NCBI RefSeq assembly: GCF_002198675.1
Contig: NZ_MWLL01000206.1
Coordinates: 34,802-81,589 of the forward strand
Origin: Kineosporia sp. R_H_3
GTDB lineage: Bacteria; Actinomycetota; Actinomycetes; Actinomycetales; Kineosporiaceae
Direction of reading: 5' to 3'
DNA length: 46,788 nt
Both the position numbers and the translations under genes were made by a program. The notes beneath the pieces are model-generated. The model did no database searches. It was given only the letters and a program-made list of their open reading frames with translations, and was not told where the DNA came from. This document shows, in pieces, positions 16,598-25,169 of this stretch. Within the stretch, counting starts at the first letter, position 1, and each line of letters starts with the position of its first letter.

Positions 16598-18508
16598 TCA
16601 GCGGCGGCGGCCGCACTGCCGGGTGAGCAGGAACATCGCGGCGACCGTGTAGGTCACCCCGAGGGACGCCATCGACGTGATCGCGTCGGCGAGGTGCCCG
16701 GCGTCGTGCACCCAGAGCGCGTCCTGCAGGCTCGTGTCCCCCGGGGCCATGCCGGGCAGCGGGTCGGGCACGTAGCCGACGTACGACGCCAGCGCCGCCG
16801 TCCCCCAGCGGCTCGGGGTGATGTGGGCGACGAGGGCGAGCGTGTGGCCGCCGAGGCCCTCGGGGTGCGCGAGCGGGACGAGCAGGCCGCTGAGCACGAC
16901 GAGCAGCGCGACGCTGCCCATGAGCAGCAGGATCGCCCGCTCGAGCGTGCGCGACGAGGCGCTGATGAGCAGGCCGAGGGCCGCCGAGCTGAGGCCGAGC
17001 ATCATGAGCGAGCCGGTCATGACGAGCAGCGGGGTGCCGACGTCGAGCGGCCGCTCCGGGCCGTCGCGCAGCGCGAGGTACAGGCTCATGGTGACGAGCG
17101 ACTGGAAGGCGACCGGCCCGGCGAGGGCGAGGGCCTTGGCGAGGACGACGGCGACCGGCCGCACGCCCCAGCGGTGCTCGCGCTCGATGACGTCCCGGTC
17201 GCCGACGATGGTGCCGAACGACATCGCCATGGCGAAGAACGTCGTGCACGTGACGACGACGGACAGCGCGACGCCCTGCCACGGGTTTGGGTCGTCCGGG
17301 GTGCCGGCCAGGCCGCGGTCGGCGGCCCACGCGGTGAGCAGGCACGAGAGCACGGGCAGCACGAACAGCCCGCGCAGCAGGGTGAGCCGGTTCGCGGCGA
17401 ACCGGGTCAGCTCGCGCCGGGTCAGGACGGCCGTGGTGTGGACGAGGCCGATCTCCGGGGCGGTCCCGGCCGGGGCCCGCCGGGTGCGCCGGGCGACGGC
17501 GGCGGAGGTCTCCGCGGAGCGGGCGCGTGCGTCGTCGGCGACCGGGCGGTCGCCGTCCGGGCGGGCGGCCGGGGCGCCGACGGTCTCGGCGGTCGCCGTC
17601 CCGTTCCGCAGGGCCGCCATCGCCTCGGCGTAGGTCGTCACCCCGAGGGCCTCGAGCAGCCCGTCGGGCGGGCCGCTGAACGCGACCCTGCCGTGGATGT
17701 CGAGGGCAAGGACGACGTCGGCGAGGTTGAGGTTCGCCGTCGAGTGGGTCACGACGATGACGCCGCGGCCGTCGTCCGCGACCCTGCGCAGCAGCCGCAT
17801 CATCACGAGGTCGAGGCCCTCGTCGAGGCCGGACGTCGGCTCGTCGAGCATGAGCAGCCGCGGGTTGCTCAGCAGCTCCATCGCGACGGCGACCCGCTTG
17901 CGCTGGCCGCCCGAGAGCTGGCCGATCCGCCGGTCGGCGTGCGAGGCGAGCTCGAGCAGGCCGAGCACCTCGGCGACGCGGCGCGCCCGCTCGGCCCTCG
18001 GCACGGACGGCGCGAGCCGCAGGTCGGCGGTGAGGCCGAGCGCCTGGCGCGGGGTCAGCTCGCCGTGGAGCGCGTCGCGCTGCGGGACGAAGCTCACCAG
18101 GCGCGGCGCGAGGTCCGGCGTCTCGAGGATGGCGACGCCGTCGACGAGGACGTGGCCGGAGACGTCCTCGACCTCGCCGAGGATCGCGGCGCACAGGGTG
18201 GACTTGCCCGAACCGGACGGGCCGACCACGGCGAGCACCCCCCGCGCCGGGAGCACGAGGTCGATGCCGGAGATCGTCGGTGTCCGCCGGTTGCGGTAGC
18301 GGGCGCCGACCGCGGAGCACACGAGGGCCGGCGGCGGGGCCGCGACGGCAGGGCGGGTCCGCAGGTCGCGGAGCAGGTCGACACCGACCTGCGGCCGGCT
18401 GCGGGCGGGCTCCGCGGGCCGGGCACGCGCACGGACGGGGCGCAGCCCGACGGATCCGCCGACGGCGGCGGCGTCCGCGTCGAGGGGCTCCGACACGCGC
18501 ATGGGCAC
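16598..18508 (-). CDS. ABCG-type ABC transporter, fused ATPase and ABC-2 permease
   Basis: The 636-residue half-transporter carries its ATPase first: Walker A GPSGSGKST, signature LSGGQRKR, Walker B RLLMLDEPTSGLD, and the switch histidine in VVTHST. After a 60-residue hydrophilic linker come about six membrane helices of the ABC-2 permease (VHTTAVLTRRELTRFAANRL, then hydrophobic segments to the end). ABCG-like transporters export lipids, pigments or drugs and act as dimers. About 70 residues precede the ATPase; they are Arg/Pro/Ala-rich with no FHA motif. The GTG at 18508 has GGAGG five bases upstream; the ATG at 18502 is an alternative. Substrate unknown. Confidence 0.88.
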   Translation of the reverse strand: MPMRVSEPLDADAAAVGGSVGLRPVRARARPAEPARSRPQVGVDLLRDLRTRPAVAAPPPALVCSAVGARYRNRRTPTISGIDLVLPARGVLAVVGPSGSGKSTLCAAILGEVEDVSGHVLVDGVAILETPDLAPRLVSFVPQRDALHGELTPRQALGLTADLRLAPSVPRAERARRVAEVLGLLELASHADRRIGQLSGGQRKRVAVAMELLSNPRLLMLDEPTSGLDEGLDLVMMRLLRRVADDGRGVIVVTHSTANLNLADVVLALDIHGRVAFSGPPDGLLEALGVTTYAEAMAALRNGTATAETVGAPAARPDGDRPVADDARARSAETSAAVARRTRRAPAGTAPEIGLVHTTAVLTRRELTRFAANRLTLLRGLFVLPVLSCLLTAWAADRGLAGTPDDPNPWQGVALSVVVTCTTFFAMAMSFGTIVGDRDVIEREHRWGVRPVAVVLAKALALAGPVAFQSLVTMSLYLALRDGPERPLDVGTPLLVMTGSLMMLGLSSAALGLLISASSRTLERAILLLMGSVALLVVLSGLLVPLAHPEGLGGHTLALVAHITPSRWGTAALASYVGYVPDPLPGMAPGDTSLQDALWVHDAGHLADAITSMASLGVTYTVAAMFLLTRQCGRRR

Positions 18509-18600
18509 CCGTACCTCCTGCAATCTGACCAATGTGCGATGGCAAAGTAGCGTGTCGACGGCTCAGGGAACACCCACGAGTGCGCCGTACCGTGTCAGTC

Positions 18601-19467
18601 ATGAGCGGAACGGCGGGACGCCCGCGGCTGCCGGGCGACTCGCACGTCCACTCGCAGTTCTCCTGGGACACCCTCGAGGGCGACATGGAGGCGACCTGCG
18701 CCCGGGCCGTCGGGCTCGGGCTGCCGTTCGTCGCCTTCACCGAGCACGTCGACCTCACCGACGTCGTCCTCGAGCCGTACGAGCTGACGGTCCTGCCGGC
18801 GCACATCGCGGCCCACGCGGACGACGACCTCGTGCTGCGCGCCCCGCCGCTCGACGTCGAGGGCTACCTCGCCACCGTCGAGCGCTGCCGGGACCGGTTC
18901 CCCGGGCTGACGATCCTCACCGGCCTGGAGATCAGCGAGCCGCACTGGCACCCGGACGCCGTGGCCGGCCTGCTCGCCGGCGGCCGGTTCGACCGGCTCC
19001 TCGGCTCGCTGCACTCGCTCACCGCCCGGGGCGCCGCCGCGGACATCCATGCCCTCATGCACGAGCGCGGTTGCGACGCCGCGATGCGCGCCTACCTCGA
19101 GGAGGCGTACCGGCTCGCGTCGTCGACCGCGCCGGTCGCCGTCCTCGCGCACGTCGACTACCCGGTCCGGGCCTGGTCCACGTTCAGCGCCGACCCGTAC
19201 GACCCGTTCCCCTTCGAGGCCGAGTTCCGCGAGGTGCTCACCGCGCTCGCGGCCTCGGGCCGGGCGCTCGAGCTGAACACGGTCGTGCCGCTCGCCGCCC
19301 AGGTGCTGCGCTGGTGGCACGAGTGCGGCGGCGCCGAGGTCACCTTCGCGAGCGACGCGCACCGCCCGGACGACGTCGCGCGGGGTTTCGCGGACGCCGC
19401 GGCGCTCGCTGCGGCCGTCGGGTTCCGGCCGGGGAACGACCTGCGTGCCCCGTGGTGCCGCGGCTGA
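18601..19467 (+). CDS. PHP-domain phosphoesterase, histidinol-phosphatase-like
   Basis: The product is 288 residues. It has the PHP metal-site motifs in order: GDSHVHSQFSWD at the N-terminus, FTEHVDLTD near residue 45, GLEISEPHWHP near 105, LGSLHSL, VLAHVDYP near 185, and the terminal FASDAHRPDDVARGF. These His and Asp residues bind a trinuclear metal centre that hydrolyses phosphate esters. The family includes histidinol phosphatase HisK, so a role in histidine synthesis or another small phosphoester is possible. No his genes are nearby. A possible promoter (TGACCA at 18526, TAGCGT at 18548, 16-base spacing) lies upstream. Confidence 0.85.
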   Translation: MSGTAGRPRLPGDSHVHSQFSWDTLEGDMEATCARAVGLGLPFVAFTEHVDLTDVVLEPYELTVLPAHIAAHADDDLVLRAPPLDVEGYLATVERCRDRFPGLTILTGLEISEPHWHPDAVAGLLAGGRFDRLLGSLHSLTARGAAADIHALMHERGCDAAMRAYLEEAYRLASSTAPVAVLAHVDYPVRAWSTFSADPYDPFPFEAEFREVLTALAASGRALELNTVVPLAAQVLRWWHECGGAEVTFASDAHRPDDVARGFADAAALAAAVGFRPGNDLRAPWCRG

Positions 19468-19662
19468 TCGGCGGGGCGCACATCCACGGCGCCTCCGGGC
19501 GCGATTCCGGCCCGTTCTCTGGCACGGCATGACAATTTCGCGGGTGTTTCTCCGTATCGCGGCCACGGAGCCCCGCGCCGTCGGCCACCGTGATGATGGA
19601 GCGCCGGTGGGTGCCGGCAGGACGCCGCCGGCCCGGCGGCCCGACGCGACGGACGGGACGAG

Positions 19663-20859
19663 ATGAGCCTGCGCACCGGCGGTCCGGCCCTGGCCCCCTT
19701 GCGGACCGCCCGCTGGGCCCTGCTCGCGGCGTTCGGCCTGCTCGTCGCCTCGACCCAGCTGCTGTGGATCTCGCTGGCTCCCGTGACCGGCGAGGCCGCG
19801 CGGGCGCTCGGGGTCTCGGAGGGGGCGGTCGGCGACCTCGCCGGTCTCGAGCCCGTCGTCTACGTACTCCTCGCCATCCCGGCCGGGCGCTGGATGGACC
19901 GCCGGTTCGGTCCGGCGCTCACGCTCGGCGCGCTGCTCACCGCCGGCGGCGCGCTCGTCCGGGCGGCCGGCCCGGACTCCTACGCGTGGGTCCTCGCGGG
20001 CCAGGTCGCGATCGCCCTCGGGCAGCCGCTCGTGCTCAACGCGACGACCAAGGTCGCGGCCCGCTGGTTCCCGCCGGCGGAGCGGGCGACCGCGATCTCC
20101 GTCGCGAGCGCGGGGCAGTTCGTCGGCATCCTCGTCGCGGCGACGACGGGCGGGCTGCTCCTGGACGCCGGCGGCCTGCGGCTGCTCCTCGGCGTCCACG
20201 CCGCGGTCGCCACGGCGGGTGCGCTCGCCGTGCTCGTCGCGCTGCGGCTGCCCGCGGCGTTCGAGGCCGACGCGACCGGGCCGACGTCCCTGCGCTGGCT
20301 GCGCCGCGACCCGCTCATGTGGCGGCTCGCCGCGCTGCTCTTCGTCGGGGTCGGGGTCTTCAACGCCGTCGCCACGTGGCTCGACCCGATCCTCGACGCG
20401 TTCGGCCACCCCGGGGTCGGCGGCGGGCTCATCGCGCTCATGACCGTCACCGGGATCGCCGGTGCCGCGGTGCTGCCCGGGCTCGCCGCCCGCCGCGACC
20501 GCCGCCGGCTCGTGCTCGTCGCGACGACCGGCCTCACCGTCACCGTCTTCGGGCTGCTGTCGGTCGTGCACGAGCTGTGGCTCGTGACCGGTGCGCTCGG
20601 CCTCCTCGGGTTCTTCCTGCTCGCGGGGCTGCCGGTCGCGCTCGACTGGTCCGAGCTCGAGGCCGGCCCCGGCCGGGCCGCCACCGCGACCGCGTTCCTG
20701 CTGCTCGCGGGCAACCTCGGCGGCGCCGTCCTCGTGCTCGTCGTCCAGGCGCTCATGGGCACCCCGCACCTGGCGCTCGCCGCGCTCGCGGTCGCCGCCG
20801 TCCCCGGCGTCCTCGTCGCCCTGCGCCTGCCCGACCACGCCCCCGCCGCCGCCGTCTGA
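19663..20859 (+). CDS. Major facilitator superfamily transporter
   Basis: The 398-residue protein has about 12 membrane helices in two halves of six, joined by a hydrophilic loop near residue 200 (FEADATGPTSLRWLRRDPLM). The MFS motif A-like loop GRWMDRRFGP is present between helices 2 and 3. The fold and loop pattern suit a drug, sugar-acid or small-metabolite exporter or importer; no substrate can be named. It is convergent with the Mo-hydroxylase genes, and the gap holds one copy of the 76-bp dyad element. The 195-bp region upstream (19468-19662) has no other gene. Confidence 0.85.
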   Translation: MSLRTGGPALAPLRTARWALLAAFGLLVASTQLLWISLAPVTGEAARALGVSEGAVGDLAGLEPVVYVLLAIPAGRWMDRRFGPALTLGALLTAGGALVRAAGPDSYAWVLAGQVAIALGQPLVLNATTKVAARWFPPAERATAISVASAGQFVGILVAATTGGLLLDAGGLRLLLGVHAAVATAGALAVLVALRLPAAFEADATGPTSLRWLRRDPLMWRLAALLFVGVGVFNAVATWLDPILDAFGHPGVGGGLIALMTVTGIAGAAVLPGLAARRDRRRLVLVATTGLTVTVFGLLSVVHELWLVTGALGLLGFFLLAGLPVALDWSELEAGPGRAATATAFLLLAGNLGGAVLVLVVQALMGTPHLALAALAVAAVPGVLVALRLPDHAPAAAV

Positions 20860-20860
20860 C

Positions 20861-20936
20861 CGCTCATGCTCGCGGCAGGTACCGGAGACCGGCCTCCCGG
20901 AGCGCCGGAACGGTACCGGGCGTGAGCATCAGCGGG
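20861..20936. repeat. 76-bp dyad element, copy A
   Basis: The element has a 24-base left arm (20861-20884, beginning CGCTCATGCTCGCG and ending GGTACCG), a 21-base centre, and a 31-base right arm (20906-20936) beginning CGGAACGGTAC and containing GAGCAT. Left and reversed right arms agree at about 20 of 24 positions, and the centre has its own small GGAG/CTCC hairpin. It lies between two convergent genes and overlaps the stop codon of the molybdenum subunit gene. A copy with the same layout is at 33189-33264. It could be a bidirectional terminator family or a REP-like dispersed palindrome. Confidence 0.75.
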
Positions 20937-23649
20937 GGGAGGGGTGATGCAACGAGGCGAGGTCGCCCGCGGCGTGGGCGCGGCGCAGGTCGTACAGCTC
21001 GGACGGCGAGATCGGCATCCGCCGGATCGGGAAGCCCTCGGCGTCCTCGATCGCGGCGGCGAAGACGGCCATCCCGGGGATGACGCCCGCTTCGCCGGCA
21101 CCCTTGATGCCCAACGGGTTGAGCGGGGACGGCGTCTCGAGGTGGTCGGTCTCGATCGTCGGGACCTCGGTCGAGTACGGCATGAGGAAGTCCATGAACG
21201 AGGCGTTGAGGATCTGGCCGTTCTCGTCGTAGGCGATCCGCTCGTAGAGCGCGCCGCCGACGCCCTGCGCGACGCCGCCGTGCACCTGGCCCTCGACGAT
21301 CATCGGGTTGACGAGCGTGCCGCAGTCGTGGACGACGCAGTAGCGCAGCACCGTGATCTCGGCCGTCTCCGGGTCGGTCTCGACGACCGCGGCGTGCATG
21401 CCGGAGGCGAACGTCGAGCGGACCGGCGAGTAGTAGTCGGTGCCCTCCAGGCCCGGCTCGTCGTCCTCCGCGACCGGCGGGGCGTCCGGTGACCCGCCGC
21501 CCGCGAACTGGGTCGCCGCGGCGGCGCTGGCGTCGAACGCGTAGCGCAGCGGGTTCGACAGCACGGCGACGGTCTTCAGCGGGATGTGCGTGCCCGGGGC
21601 GCCCTTGACCCGGATGTCGCCGTCGACGATCTCGAGGTCGCTCGTCGAGACCTCGAGCGCGTCCGCCGCGATCCGCAGCGCCTTCTCGCGGACCTTGCCG
21701 GCGGCCAGCCCGACGGCGTTGCCGCTCATGACGGCGGCCCGGGAGGCGAAGGTGCCGACGGCGTAGCCGAAGCGGCGGGTGTCGCCGGAGGTCACGTGGA
21801 CGTCCTCGATCCGGACGCCGAGGACGTCGGCCGCGATCTGCGCGAACGCCGTCTCGTGCCCCTGGCCCTGGGTCGTGAGCCCGATCGCGACGTTGACCCG
21901 CCCCGACGTCTCGACCTGCACGTGCGCGCCCTCGTAGGGGCCGACCCCGGTGCCCTCGACGTAGCAGGCGAGCCCGAGCCCGACCCGGCGGCCCTGCGCC
22001 GCGGCCTGGGCCCGGTAGGCCGCGAAGTCGTCCCAGCCGACAAGTGCCTTGATCTTCTCGAGCATCTGCGGGTAGTCGCCCGAGTCGTAGATGAGCGGGC
22101 GGCCGTCCTGGAAGGTCAGGCCCTGGTCGTAGGGGAACTCGTCGGGCCGGATGAAGTTCACCGCGCGGACGGCGGCCCGGTCCTTGCCGAGCGCGTCCGC
22201 GATCGCGTCCATCGCCCGCTCCATCGCGTAGACCCCTTGCGGGCGACCGGCTCCGCGGTAGGGCGTGACGATGACGGTGTTCGTGTAGAGGGAGGTGAAC
22301 TCGACCCGGTAGGCACCCGGCTTGTACGGGCCGAGCAGCTGGGTGGCCGTGATGATCGGCACGATGATCCCGTACGGCGTGTAGGCGCCGTTGTCGTGCC
22401 AGAGCGTCACGTCGAGCCCGAGCAGCCGGCCGTCGTCGTCGAACCCGACCCGGACCCGTTGCAGCTGGCGGCGTTCGTGGGCGCTGGACACGAAGTGCTC
22501 GCGCCGGTCCTCGGTCCACTTCACGGCGGCGCCGAGCAGCCGGGCCGCCCACGGCACGAGGACCTCCTCGGGCCACGGGTGGACGATCTTCACCCCGAAG
22601 CCGCCGCCGACGTCCGGGGTGATGCAGTCGACCTTGACGAGCGGCAGGCCGAGCTTCGCGGCGACCGCGGCCCGGACGCCGGTCGAGGTCTGGGTCGAGG
22701 ACCACATCTGGAGCCGGCCCTCGTCGGCGTGCCAGCGCGCCAGCACCCCCTTGCCCTCGAGCGGGGTGCAGGCGCTGCGCTCGACGTCGAGGTCCAGGTC
22801 GAGGACGTGCGGGGCCGCCGCCAGGGCGGCGCGCGCGTCGCCCACCTCCTGGACGAGGTGCGCCGCGACGTTGCCCGGCACGTCGGCGTGGACGAGCGCC
22901 GCACCGTCACGGGCCTGCTCGATGCCGACGACCGCGGGCAGCGTCTCGTAGGTGACCCGGATCCGCCCGGCGACGTCCTCGGCGACGTACCGGTCCGTCG
23001 CCACGACCATGACGACCGGCTCGCCCATGTACTTGACCTCGTCGCGGGCGAGCGCGAAACCGGTGCGGCCGTGGGTGAGCGCGGGGTGCGGGATGAGCAG
23101 CGGCAGCGCCTCGGCGACCCTGGTGCCGTGCTCGGCGTCCGCGGCGGCGAGGTCCTCGTAGGTGTAGATCGCGACGAGACCGTCGACGTCGAGGGCGTCG
23201 GTGACGTCGATGTCGGTGACGCGGCCGTGCGCGACCGTGCTGCGCACGAACGCCGCGGCGAGCGCGTCCCGGCCGAGGTCGTCGAGGAAGCGGCCGCCGC
23301 CGGTGAGCAGCCGGGCGTCCTCGCGCCGGACGACGCTGCTGCCGATCAGCGACGAGCCGCCGGTGACACCGGTGACACCGCCCGTCGACGGGCGCGGGAC
23401 CGGTTGCGGTGCAACGGGTCCGGCGGGCGCCAGGCCCGGCAGCACGGGGGCGAACGGGGACGCGAGCGCCGGCGGCACCGGCTTGGCCCGCCGCCGCGGG
23501 GCCGCGGGCGGCGCCGAGGGGGCCTTCTTGGCCGCGGCCTTGCGGGTCGGTGCCTTCCTGGCCGGGCTCTTGTCGTCGGGGCTCTTGCCGGCGGGGCGCT
23601 TGTCGGCGGGGTTCTCGTCGGCAGGGCCGCCGGGCGGGGTCTCGCTCAC
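20929..23649 (-). CDS. Molybdenum hydroxylase large subunit (CoxL form II/xanthine dehydrogenase family)
   Basis: The 906-residue protein binds the Mo-cytosine-dinucleotide cofactor. Motifs: GGGFGVK at 348-354, TPYRGAGRPQGVYAMERAMD at 462-481, cofactor loop GQGHETAFAQ at 595-604, and catalytic glutamate in GIKGAGEAG (Glu853). The PYRGAGR motif marks form II; the AYxCSFR loop of true CO dehydrogenase is absent, so the substrate is more likely a heterocycle or aldehyde. Its neighbours (purine/uracil permease, PucR, oxamate carbamoyltransferase) favour a purine or related N-heterocycle. An odd feature is an N-terminal extension of about 95 residues, histone-H1-like (KSPARKAPTRKAAAKKAPSA), before the conserved domain. 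The GTG at 23649 overlaps the upstream stop by 4 bases, which fixes the start and argues that the extension is translated. Confidence 0.9.
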   Translation of the reverse strand: MSETPPGGPADENPADKRPAGKSPDDKSPARKAPTRKAAAKKAPSAPPAAPRRRAKPVPPALASPFAPVLPGLAPAGPVAPQPVPRPSTGGVTGVTGGSSLIGSSVVRREDARLLTGGGRFLDDLGRDALAAAFVRSTVAHGRVTDIDVTDALDVDGLVAIYTYEDLAAADAEHGTRVAEALPLLIPHPALTHGRTGFALARDEVKYMGEPVVMVVATDRYVAEDVAGRIRVTYETLPAVVGIEQARDGAALVHADVPGNVAAHLVQEVGDARAALAAAPHVLDLDLDVERSACTPLEGKGVLARWHADEGRLQMWSSTQTSTGVRAAVAAKLGLPLVKVDCITPDVGGGFGVKIVHPWPEEVLVPWAARLLGAAVKWTEDRREHFVSSAHERRQLQRVRVGFDDDGRLLGLDVTLWHDNGAYTPYGIIVPIITATQLLGPYKPGAYRVEFTSLYTNTVIVTPYRGAGRPQGVYAMERAMDAIADALGKDRAAVRAVNFIRPDEFPYDQGLTFQDGRPLIYDSGDYPQMLEKIKALVGWDDFAAYRAQAAAQGRRVGLGLACYVEGTGVGPYEGAHVQVETSGRVNVAIGLTTQGQGHETAFAQIAADVLGVRIEDVHVTSGDTRRFGYAVGTFASRAAVMSGNAVGLAAGKVREKALRIAADALEVSTSDLEIVDGDIRVKGAPGTHIPLKTVAVLSNPLRYAFDASAAAATQFAGGGSPDAPPVAEDDEPGLEGTDYYSPVRSTFASGMHAAVVETDPETAEITVLRYCVVHDCGTLVNPMIVEGQVHGGVAQGVGGALYERIAYDENGQILNASFMDFLMPYSTEVPTIETDHLETPSPLNPLGIKGAGEAGVIPGMAVFAAAIEDAEGFPIRRMPISPSELYDLRRAHAAGDLASLHHPSPR

Positions 23650-24152
23650 GCCGTCGCCCCCTCGCCGGCCGGGGCGGCCCTGAGCTCGGCGGCCCGCAGC
23701 ACGGCCTTGGTGATGTTCTGGTAGCCGGTGCAGCGGCACAGGTTGCCGGCGATCGCGTCGCGCGCCTCGTCGGACGTCGGGGCCGGGTTCTCCTCGAGGA
23801 ACGCGGTCACCGTCGTGAGGAAGCCCGGTGTGCAGAAGCCGCACTGCAGCGCGTGGCACTCCCGGAAGGCCTGCTGCACCGGCCCCAGCTCCGCGCCGTC
23901 CGGGGCGAGCCCCTCGACGGTCGTCACGTCGTGGCCCTCGGCGCTCGCGGCGAGCATGAGGCACGCCCGCACCGGGGCGCCGTCGAGGAGCACCGTGCAG
24001 GCCCCGCAGACCCCGTGCTCGCAGCCCACGTGGGTGCCGACGAGACCGAGGTCGTGCCGCAGGCAGTCGGAGAGCAGCCGCCGGGACGGCACCCGGACGG
24101 CGTGCGCGGACCCGTTGACGGACAACGTGATGTCGAGCTGCTGCTCGCTCAT
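23646..24152 (-). CDS. Molybdenum hydroxylase 2Fe-2S subunit (CoxS-like)
   Basis: The product is 168 residues and carries electrons from the Mo centre to FAD. It has the plant-ferredoxin cluster cysteines 44, 49, 52 and 64 (CEHGVCGAC...C) and the second cluster cysteines 104, 107, 139 and 141 (CGFC and CRC), in the order normal for the family, and a typical length. The ATG at 24152 overlaps the stop of the FAD-subunit gene by 4 bases (ATGA), and its own stop overlaps the GTG of the large subunit, so the three genes are translationally coupled. In-frame sequence upstream of the ATG belongs to another frame of the FAD gene. Confidence 0.93.
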   Translation of the reverse strand: MSEQQLDITLSVNGSAHAVRVPSRRLLSDCLRHDLGLVGTHVGCEHGVCGACTVLLDGAPVRACLMLAASAEGHDVTTVEGLAPDGAELGPVQQAFRECHALQCGFCTPGFLTTVTAFLEENPAPTSDEARDAIAGNLCRCTGYQNITKAVLRAAELRAAPAGEGATA

Positions 24153-25057
24153 GCGGGCGCCTCCTCGGCACGGCGGTGGACGTCTGTCGGGACCGCGGCG
24201 GCCACGGCGCGGGCCATCGCGCGGCCGGTGAGGGTGCGGGCCAGCTGGGCGCGGTAGTCCGCGGAGGCGTGCAGGTCGGCCTCGGGCTCGAGCCGGTCGA
24301 CCGCGGCCTCGGCGGCCCCGGCCCAGGCGGCCGGGTCGGCGGCGGCCGCCGCGTCGGCCGGTGCGTCCTGGGTGAGCTCGACGACGACGGGCACCGGTGA
24401 CATCGAGATGTACGCGGCACGGGCGCTCGCGACCCGGCCGTCGACGACGGTCACGGCGGCGGCGAGGCCGGCCATCGCGTAGTCGCCGTGCCGGCGCGCG
24501 GCCTCGACGAACGCCGTCCCGGTGCCGGCCGGGAACGCGGGGAACCAGGCCTCGACGGCGAGCTCCCCGGGCCGGACGGCCGACTCCAGCGGGCCGAGGA
24601 AGAAGTCCATCGCGGCGACGCTGCGCCGTCCCGCGGCGCACGCGAGGTCGACACGGCCGCCGGTCAGGGCGAGGACGGCGGTGAGCTCGCCGCTCGGGTC
24701 GGCGTGGGCCAGCGACCCGACGCTCGTGCCCCGGTTGCGGATCGTCGGGTGCGCGACGTGCTCGAGGGCCTGCCGGAGCAGCGGCAGCGCGGAGTGCGCC
24801 TCGGCGTCCCGCTCGACGTCGCGGTGCCGGGCGAGCGCGCCGACGTGCACGCCGTCAGGCCCGCTGCGCACGTAGGCGAGGTCGGTGAGCCGGTTGACGT
24901 CGACGAGGTGGGCGGGCGCCGCGAGGCGCATCGAGAGGATCGGCAGCAGGCTCTGCCCGCCGGCGAGCACCTTGCCGTCGGACCCGACGTCCGCGAGCAC
25001 CGCGAGGGCCTGCTCGAGGTCCTCGGGCCGGTGGTAGGTGAACGGGGACGGCTTCAC
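24149..25057 (-). CDS. Molybdenum hydroxylase FAD-binding subunit (CoxM-like)
   Basis: The product is 302 residues. It starts KPSPFTYHRPEDLEQALAVL and shows the FAD pyrophosphate loop AGGQSLLPILSMRL at about 37-50, then TIRNRGTSVGSLAHADPSGE at about 105-124, both hallmarks of the CoxM/FAD_binding_5 fold, and a C-terminal CO dehydrogenase flavoprotein domain. It accepts electrons from the Fe-S subunit and passes them to an outside acceptor. The start is a GTG at 25057 with AGGA about 8 bases upstream. It is the first gene of the medium-small-large set, 112 bases after the permease gene, which ends in a strong hairpin terminator, so the set probably has its own promoter. Confidence 0.92.
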   Translation of the reverse strand: MKPSPFTYHRPEDLEQALAVLADVGSDGKVLAGGQSLLPILSMRLAAPAHLVDVNRLTDLAYVRSGPDGVHVGALARHRDVERDAEAHSALPLLRQALEHVAHPTIRNRGTSVGSLAHADPSGELTAVLALTGGRVDLACAAGRRSVAAMDFFLGPLESAVRPGELAVEAWFPAFPAGTGTAFVEAARRHGDYAMAGLAAAVTVVDGRVASARAAYISMSPVPVVVELTQDAPADAAAAADPAAWAGAAEAAVDRLEPEADLHASADYRAQLARTLTGRAMARAVAAAVPTDVHRRAEEAPA

Positions 25058-25102
25058 ACGAGCATCCTGCCTGTCGCTGCCGGGTGGTGCGCCGGGAACC
25101 GG

Positions 25103-25135
25103 CGGCGGGGCCGGGAGTTTCTCCCGGCCCCGCCG
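25103..25135 (-). terminator. Strong intrinsic-type hairpin after the permease gene
   Basis: CGGCGGGGCCGGGAG (25103-25117) and CTCCCGGCCCCGCCG (25121-25135) are perfect 15-base arms with a TTT loop. The hairpin lies 35 bases past the stop of the minus-strand permease gene and just before the FAD-subunit start, so it should separate the two transcription units. There is no T-run. Confidence 0.7.
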
Positions 25136-25169
25136 TCGTGGGACTGCTTGTTGCGTGCCGCGTCGCCGG

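Noticed and set aside
20929-25057. True aerobic CO dehydrogenase
   Set aside because: The large subunit has the form II PYRGAGR loop and lacks the AYxCSFR motif of CO-oxidising enzymes; context points to heterocycles.
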